In this document: in pieces, positions 40,980-45,593 of the stretch
Layout of the letters: every line of letters begins with the position of its first letter
Position numbering within the stretch: position 1 is the first letter of the stretch
DNA from: an uncultured Parabacteroides sp.
Lineage (GTDB): Bacteria; Bacteroidota; Bacteroidia; Bacteroidales; Tannerellaceae
DNA: 45,593 nt
Assembly: GCF_902493135.1 (NCBI RefSeq)
Contig: NZ_CABUOD010000039.1
Location: forward strand, 1-45,593
Direction of reading: 5' to 3'
The notes under the pieces: generated by a model
Seen by the model: only the letters and a program-made list of their open reading frames with translations
What the model was told of the DNA's origin: nothing
Database searches by the model: none
Position numbers and translations under genes: made by a program

Positions 40980-43900
40980 TTATTTGCTTGTTGTTCGACG
41001 AAGAATACGTTCCATTCTGACTTTACCCTTTATCTTGTAAATCAAGACAAAGAAGAAGGGAACCAAAACGATCCCGACTGTGATGGCGACCAGCATCCCG
41101 AAGAATACGCCGGTTCCGATACTGTGGCGGGAAGCAGAACCCGGCCCGCTTGCCAATACCATCGGCAGCATTCCTAAGACGAATGCCAAGGATGTCATCA
41201 GGATCGGGCGGAAACGCATCCGGGCGGCATGAAGGGCGGCTTTGACAACCTCGACACCCGAATCGACCTGCACTTTGGCAAACTCGACGATCAGGATCGC
41301 ATTCTTTGCCGCGAGGCCGATCAATGTCACCAGGCCGATCTGGAAATAAATGTCGTTGCGCAGCCCCGTCACCCATATCCCGAGGTAAGCTCCCAACGCT
41401 GCAACCGGCAATGAAAGCAGTACGGCGATCGGCACGATCCAGCTTTCATATTGGGCGGCCAAAAAGAGGAAGACGAAAAGGAAGACCAGCGCCAGCACGA
41501 ATCCGGTCTGTCCGCCGGCCTTTTTCTCCTGATAGGAAAGCCCGCTCCATTCCAATCCGATGTTATCCGGCAGATGCTCGCGGGCAATCTGCTGCATGGC
41601 GGCCATCGCTTCGCCGGAGCTATACCCGGGAGCCGCAACGGCACTGATAGCGGCTGTCGTGAACATATTGAATCGTTTGATCGTTCCCGGCCCTGTCGTA
41701 TAGCTGGTCGTGCCGAGTGCGGTCAACGGGACCATCGAACCGTTCTGTGCCCGGACGAAGAACAGGCCAAGATTATCACGCGTTGCTCGATATGGGGCTT
41801 CCGCCTGGATATACACCTTATAGATACGGTTGAACATGTTGAAGTCGTTCACGTAGACGGAACCTAAATAGGCCTTCATGGTCGAGAAGATATCCGTCAA
41901 CGGGATACCGAGGAACTTCGCGCGGTCGCGGTCTACATTGAAGTAGAGCTGCGGTATTTCCGACTGCAAGGCGGATGAAACGCCCGTCAGTTCCGGTGCT
42001 TGCGAGGCATAGCGCATGAATGTATCGGTAGCCGCCACCAGGTTTTCCCAACTGGCATCGCCACGGGCCTCCAACTGCATTTCCAAACCTCCGCTCTCTC
42101 CTAATCCCGGAATCACAGGAGGACGGTTCAGATAGGCCAGTATCTCCGGATAATATAAGAACTCTTTACGGCATTGTTCCATTACATCCTCCACTCCCAT
42201 ATTGGAAGATTTGCGTTCTTCCCAAGGTTTCAGGATAACGGTCAGGGTGGAACGGCTCTGCGAAGTTCCGACACGCGTGCTGCTACCGGTCACGTTCTGC
42301 ACGTATGCGACAGCCGACAGGTTTTCGATAAAAGCGATGGCACGGTCTGTGACTTTACGGGTGCGTTCCAATGTCGCTCCTTCGGGCATCACCAGTTCGA
42401 CGGTAAAAAAACCTTGGTCTTCTTCAGGGATAAAGCTGGTCGGGATCATCCGGTTCAACACGAAGATAAACACGATCACCATTCCGAAACCAGCCAGGAT
42501 GCGCTTCGGATTCCGAATCGCTTTTTCCAACAAATGGCCGTATTTATTATTCCCTTTGGCCAGCCAGATGTTGATCTTGCGGAAAACAATATTCTTTTTC
42601 TTCCTGTTCGGGCGCAGGATAATCGCACACATGGCAGGGCTCAACGTCAACGCAACAACCGTAGATAACAATACGGAAACTACGATCGTAATGGAGAACT
42701 GACGATACAAAGCTCCGGTAATTCCGCTCAAAAAGCTCACCGGCACAAAAACGGCTGCCAACACCATAGAGGTGGCGATCAAGGCTCCCGACAGTTCACG
42801 CATGGCTTTATGGGTAGCCTCACGTGCCCTCAGATGTTCTTCGTGCATCAGGCGCTCCACGTTTTCTACCACGACGATCGCATCGTCCACCACAATACCG
42901 ATTGCCAGGATTAAGCCTAACAACGTCAGCATATTGAGCGAGAACCCCATGATCAGCATAAAACCGAATGTTCCGATCAAGGAGATAGGAACAGCGATTG
43001 TCGGGATCAGGGCCGCCCGCCAGTTCTGCAAGGACAGGAATACGACCAGTACCACCAGGAACAGGGCTTCAAACAGGGTTTTATATACCTCGTGTATAGA
43101 CTGCGATATATATTCGGTTGCGTCGAAGGGAAACTTATATTCCAGTCCTTCGGGAAAGTTCCGGCTGATCTCTTTCATCGCTTCCTTTACGTTCGTAGCC
43201 ACTTCCAGCGCATTGGCTCCAGGCAGCATATAGATAGCGAGGATAGCCGCATTTTTTCCGTTCAGTCCACTTTCCGTCGAGTAGGAAGAGGCTTCCAGCG
43301 AAACTCTTGCCACATCCCGAATACGGACAATAGAACCGTCCGGATTGGCACGGACTACAATATCTTCGAACTCCTTTACCGTAGACAAACGTCCTCTGGC
43401 GGTAACGGGCAGGGTGATATCGACATCCAATACGGGTTGCTTTCCCAACTCACCGGCTGCCGATTCACTGTTTTGCTCTTTCAGGGCATTCTGCAAGTCC
43501 TTTACTGTCAGTCCCATGTTTGCCAGACGATCCGGATATACCCAGATCTGCATACCATAATAACGACTACCGATATTCGAGACACGGCCTACACCGGGAA
43601 TACGGCGCAATACATCCAGCACGTTAATGGTCGCAAAATTACTCAAATAGATCTCGTCGAAACGTGGGTCGTCCGATAGCAGACTTAATGTCATCAACTG
43701 GCTGGCAGATTGCTTTTCTACCGTGATGCCGTTCTGCACGACATCTGCCGGCAAACGGGATTCCGCCAGTTTCACACGGTTCTGGATCTCTACGGCTGAA
43801 AGATCCGGATTCGCATTCACATCGAATGTGACAGTGATAGTCAGACCTCCCGAATTGGAGCTGCTACTTTGCATATAAATCATACCAGGCGTACCGTTTA

Positions 43901-44108
43901 ACTCCTGTTCAATAGGAGTCGCCACAGCTTGCGATACCGTCATGGCACTTGCACCCGGATACGAGGCGCTAATCTTCACAACCGGCGGAGTGATCTGCGG
44001 ATACTGATCCACCGGCAACATTACCAACCCGATAACTCCGACAATAACAATCACCAAAGAGAGTACTGTCGAGAAAACGGGACGGTCTATAAAGAATCCC
44101 GGTTTCAT
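40980..44108 (-). CDS. RND multidrug efflux pump (HAE1, AcrB/MexB-like)
   Basis: A 1042-residue inner-membrane transporter of standard length. It begins MKPGFFIDRPVFSTVLSLVI, has periplasmic porter domains, and carries the proton-relay pair in GIVVDDAIVVVENVERLM (two Asp near residue 405). The second half repeats the fold (PVAALGAYLGIWVTGL, LIGLAAKNAILIVEFAK). HAE1 pumps expel hydrophobic drugs and bile salts using proton flow, which fits a gut habitat. The start overlaps the adaptor stop by 4 bases. All relay residues visible are intact. Confidence 0.96.
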   Translation of the reverse strand: MKPGFFIDRPVFSTVLSLVIVIVGVIGLVMLPVDQYPQITPPVVKISASYPGASAMTVSQAVATPIEQELNGTPGMIYMQSSSSNSGGLTITVTFDVNANPDLSAVEIQNRVKLAESRLPADVVQNGITVEKQSASQLMTLSLLSDDPRFDEIYLSNFATINVLDVLRRIPGVGRVSNIGSRYYGMQIWVYPDRLANMGLTVKDLQNALKEQNSESAAGELGKQPVLDVDITLPVTARGRLSTVKEFEDIVVRANPDGSIVRIRDVARVSLEASSYSTESGLNGKNAAILAIYMLPGANALEVATNVKEAMKEISRNFPEGLEYKFPFDATEYISQSIHEVYKTLFEALFLVVLVVFLSLQNWRAALIPTIAVPISLIGTFGFMLIMGFSLNMLTLLGLILAIGIVVDDAIVVVENVERLMHEEHLRAREATHKAMRELSGALIATSMVLAAVFVPVSFLSGITGALYRQFSITIVVSVLLSTVVALTLSPAMCAIILRPNRKKKNIVFRKINIWLAKGNNKYGHLLEKAIRNPKRILAGFGMVIVFIFVLNRMIPTSFIPEEDQGFFTVELVMPEGATLERTRKVTDRAIAFIENLSAVAYVQNVTGSSTRVGTSQSRSTLTVILKPWEERKSSNMGVEDVMEQCRKEFLYYPEILAYLNRPPVIPGLGESGGLEMQLEARGDASWENLVAATDTFMRYASQAPELTGVSSALQSEIPQLYFNVDRDRAKFLGIPLTDIFSTMKAYLGSVYVNDFNMFNRIYKVYIQAEAPYRATRDNLGLFFVRAQNGSMVPLTALGTTSYTTGPGTIKRFNMFTTAAISAVAAPGYSSGEAMAAMQQIAREHLPDNIGLEWSGLSYQEKKAGGQTGFVLALVFLFVFLFLAAQYESWIVPIAVLLSLPVAALGAYLGIWVTGLRNDIYFQIGLVTLIGLAAKNAILIVEFAKVQVDSGVEVVKAALHAARMRFRPILMTSLAFVLGMLPMVLASGPGSASRHSIGTGVFFGMLVAITVGIVLVPFFFVLIYKIKGKVRMERILRRTTSK

Positions 44109-45271
44109 TCTCCTTCCTCCTCTGCTCTTAATGCTTCAATCGCCTTATCGTCACCCGCCTGTATCGGCTGCACCAGCATACCGGGGACCAATTTATGATA
44201 GCCTTCTATTACGACTTGTTCGTTTTCACCTAATCCACGTTCTATGACGATATTGTTCCCTATTTCCGGCCCGGTCTGCACAAAACGTTTTTCCGCCACA
44301 TTATCCCGGCGAACTACATAGATAAAAGCGCCTCCTTTCTCTATCGAAATAGCTTTACGGGGAACAACGATGGCACGTTCACGGACATCCAGCAAGAGTT
44401 TCACTTTTGTGAACTGCCCCGGAAGAAGTTTTTGGTTCGGGTTAGGAAGTTCTGCACGTACACCGAATGTACCGGTCTGCGGATCAACAATCGGGTCGGC
44501 AAAATCCACTATTCCTTTAACAGGGTATTCTGAATCATCGGCTAAGGTAACCGTTACAGTCGGTTGCCAGGAGCGGGACGTGTCTTGTTCTCCGAATTTA
44601 ATGTTACGGCGTTCGGCACGCAAATAGTCCAGTGCCGTCATCTTAAAATCGACTAAAACAGTGTCACTCTTCACGACAGCCGCCAGTTTGGAGTTTACAC
44701 CGGGACCGACCAAAGCGCCGACATCGACAAAACGTTCGCTGATATATCCGGCCAGTGGAGAGGTTACAGTTGTATAACTCAATTCAAGTTGTGCTTGGTC
44801 CAGATCGGCCTTACTCATGGCTATATCTGCTTCCGCATCTCCTAATGAAGCCAAAGCATTATCCAAATCCAACTGACTGGCAGCATGTTGTTCGTACAAA
44901 GGCTGTAGGCGTTCTACATCGCGCTTGGCTTTGGCTGCCTGTGCTTCGTTCTTTTTCAATTGCGCTTTGGCTTTCTCCACCTTTGCCTTATAAAGAGCCG
45001 AATTAATAATGAAAAGAGGTTCGTTCTGCTTCACTTCTTTTCCTTCCACAAACAACATTTTTTCCAGATAACCTTCTACACGGGCATGTATCTCCACGAA
45101 CCGGGCCGCCCGGATGCGTCCTACATATTCGCCAAAAATCTGTACATCTTCCTTCGCCGGTTTATCAACAATCACAAGGGGCCTCAAAGGTTCATCCTTA
45201 TGTCGGCATCCTGTTGCTAACATCATCAAGGCTAAAAACACAGCCCCTTTAGCCAATCTTTCTCCTACCAT
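44105..45271 (-). CDS. RND efflux periplasmic adaptor (membrane fusion protein)
   Basis: A 388-residue lipoprotein: signal ending LMMLATGC (Cys 22). The lipoyl halves (EIHARVEGYLEKMLFVEGKEVKQNEPLF and LELSYTTVTSPLAGYISERFVDVGALV), a helical hairpin between them (AKAQLKKNEAQAAKAKRDVERL), beta-barrel and proximal domains are in the usual order. It links the pump to the outer-membrane channel. It is the first gene of the operon. No regulator gene lies in the window; one may lie to the right. Confidence 0.94.
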   Translation of the reverse strand: MVGERLAKGAVFLALMMLATGCRHKDEPLRPLVIVDKPAKEDVQIFGEYVGRIRAARFVEIHARVEGYLEKMLFVEGKEVKQNEPLFIINSALYKAKVEKAKAQLKKNEAQAAKAKRDVERLQPLYEQHAASQLDLDNALASLGDAEADIAMSKADLDQAQLELSYTTVTSPLAGYISERFVDVGALVGPGVNSKLAAVVKSDTVLVDFKMTALDYLRAERRNIKFGEQDTSRSWQPTVTVTLADDSEYPVKGIVDFADPIVDPQTGTFGVRAELPNPNQKLLPGQFTKVKLLLDVRERAIVVPRKAISIEKGGAFIYVVRRDNVAEKRFVQTGPEIGNNIVIERGLGENEQVVIEGYHKLVPGMLVQPIQAGDDKAIEALRAEEEGE

Positions 45272-45593
45272 TTTCTAATATCTACAATTGACATTTAAAC
45301 TTGCTATATATCTATCTCTAAATTAAGAAATGAAATAACCGTACCATTGTTTTAACCTACACGTTAAAAAACATTATATAGCTTATTATTAACGCAATAC
45401 TCCGGACATGAAATAGCTTGTTATCTAAACCAGAATCCATACATGTAGAATTATTCCACACTCTTCCTAAAAAATCCACAATTATGGCGTCAAAGTGTTA
45501 CCCTATACCGAAGCTCCTCCCGGGAACCGATCAAACAGCCATGCGCCCTGACAGCTGTCCATCCCTAACAAAAAAACCGACTGTTGCTTACAG
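45272..45593. other. Upstream region of the efflux operon, no gene seen
   Basis: 322 bases without a convincing gene. No exact TAnnTTTG box is seen on the minus strand. There is an imperfect direct repeat ATAGCTTATTATTAA (45378-45392) and ATAGCTTGTTATCTAA (45413-45428), 35 bp apart, and CGTTAA/TTAACG arms around 45362-45394 that might be operator parts. At the far right the minus strand reads GCAACAGTCGG followed by T7, which may be half of a terminator cut by the edge. Confidence 0.5.

Noticed and set aside
45480..45593. Possible gene entering from the right edge
   Set aside because: Stops occur in all frames close to the edge and no start or motif is seen; only a possible terminator half is visible.

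Overview
The window reads as chromosomal DNA of a gut Bacteroidales bacterium, most likely a Parabacteroides. This is inferred from Bacteroidota-type promoters (TAnnTTTG about 20-40 bases before many starts), a gingipain-era Mfa-type fimbrial operon, a DPP5-like peptidase very close in motif content to that of Porphyromonas, a hybrid two-component system, and Bacteroidota-style lipoprotein signals. The species cannot be fixed from the sequence alone.

Region 1 (1-11540) is a defence island. A leftward operon runs xre regulator, hsdR, hsdM, a RhuM-family gene and hsdS (cut by the window edge). Divergent from it, behind a 90-base shared control region with a palindrome, is a three-gene operon: two successive nucleotidyltransferases of the cGAS/DncV type (the second with an AGS-C sensor domain) and a SLATT-type membrane effector. 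This looks like a CBASS-like anti-phage system with an unusual pair of synthetases. Next come a small Cys-rich hypothetical gene and a three-gene HipBST-type toxin-antitoxin operon, whose promoter carries three near-identical operators spaced exactly 41 bp apart.

Region 2 (11541-23050) is mixed. It holds a gene-poor stretch with a 21-bp repeat array, an AspT/YidE-type antiporter, a THUMP-like methyltransferase, an Mfa1/Mfa2 fimbrial pair facing a large divergent fimbrillin-like lipoprotein, then a decaying cassette (AraC regulator, SDR remnant, intact acetyltransferase, hydrolase remnant) bounded by a repeated bipartite motif and ending near tRNA-Ser(CGA). A shared 18-bp box at identical spacing before the AraC gene and the SDR remnant looks like the AraC operator.

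Region 3 (23050-45593) is core-like: reverse rubrerythrin, DPP5-like peptidase, SPOR lipoprotein, lepA, a TPR protein, fructokinase beside a fructose-type hybrid two-component sensor, a WbuC-type cupin, a 22-bp palindromic repeat array, a cyclophilin lipoprotein, a U32 protein, metA (with the residue expected of an acetyl-CoA user), and a complete RND efflux operon (adaptor, pump, outer-membrane channel).
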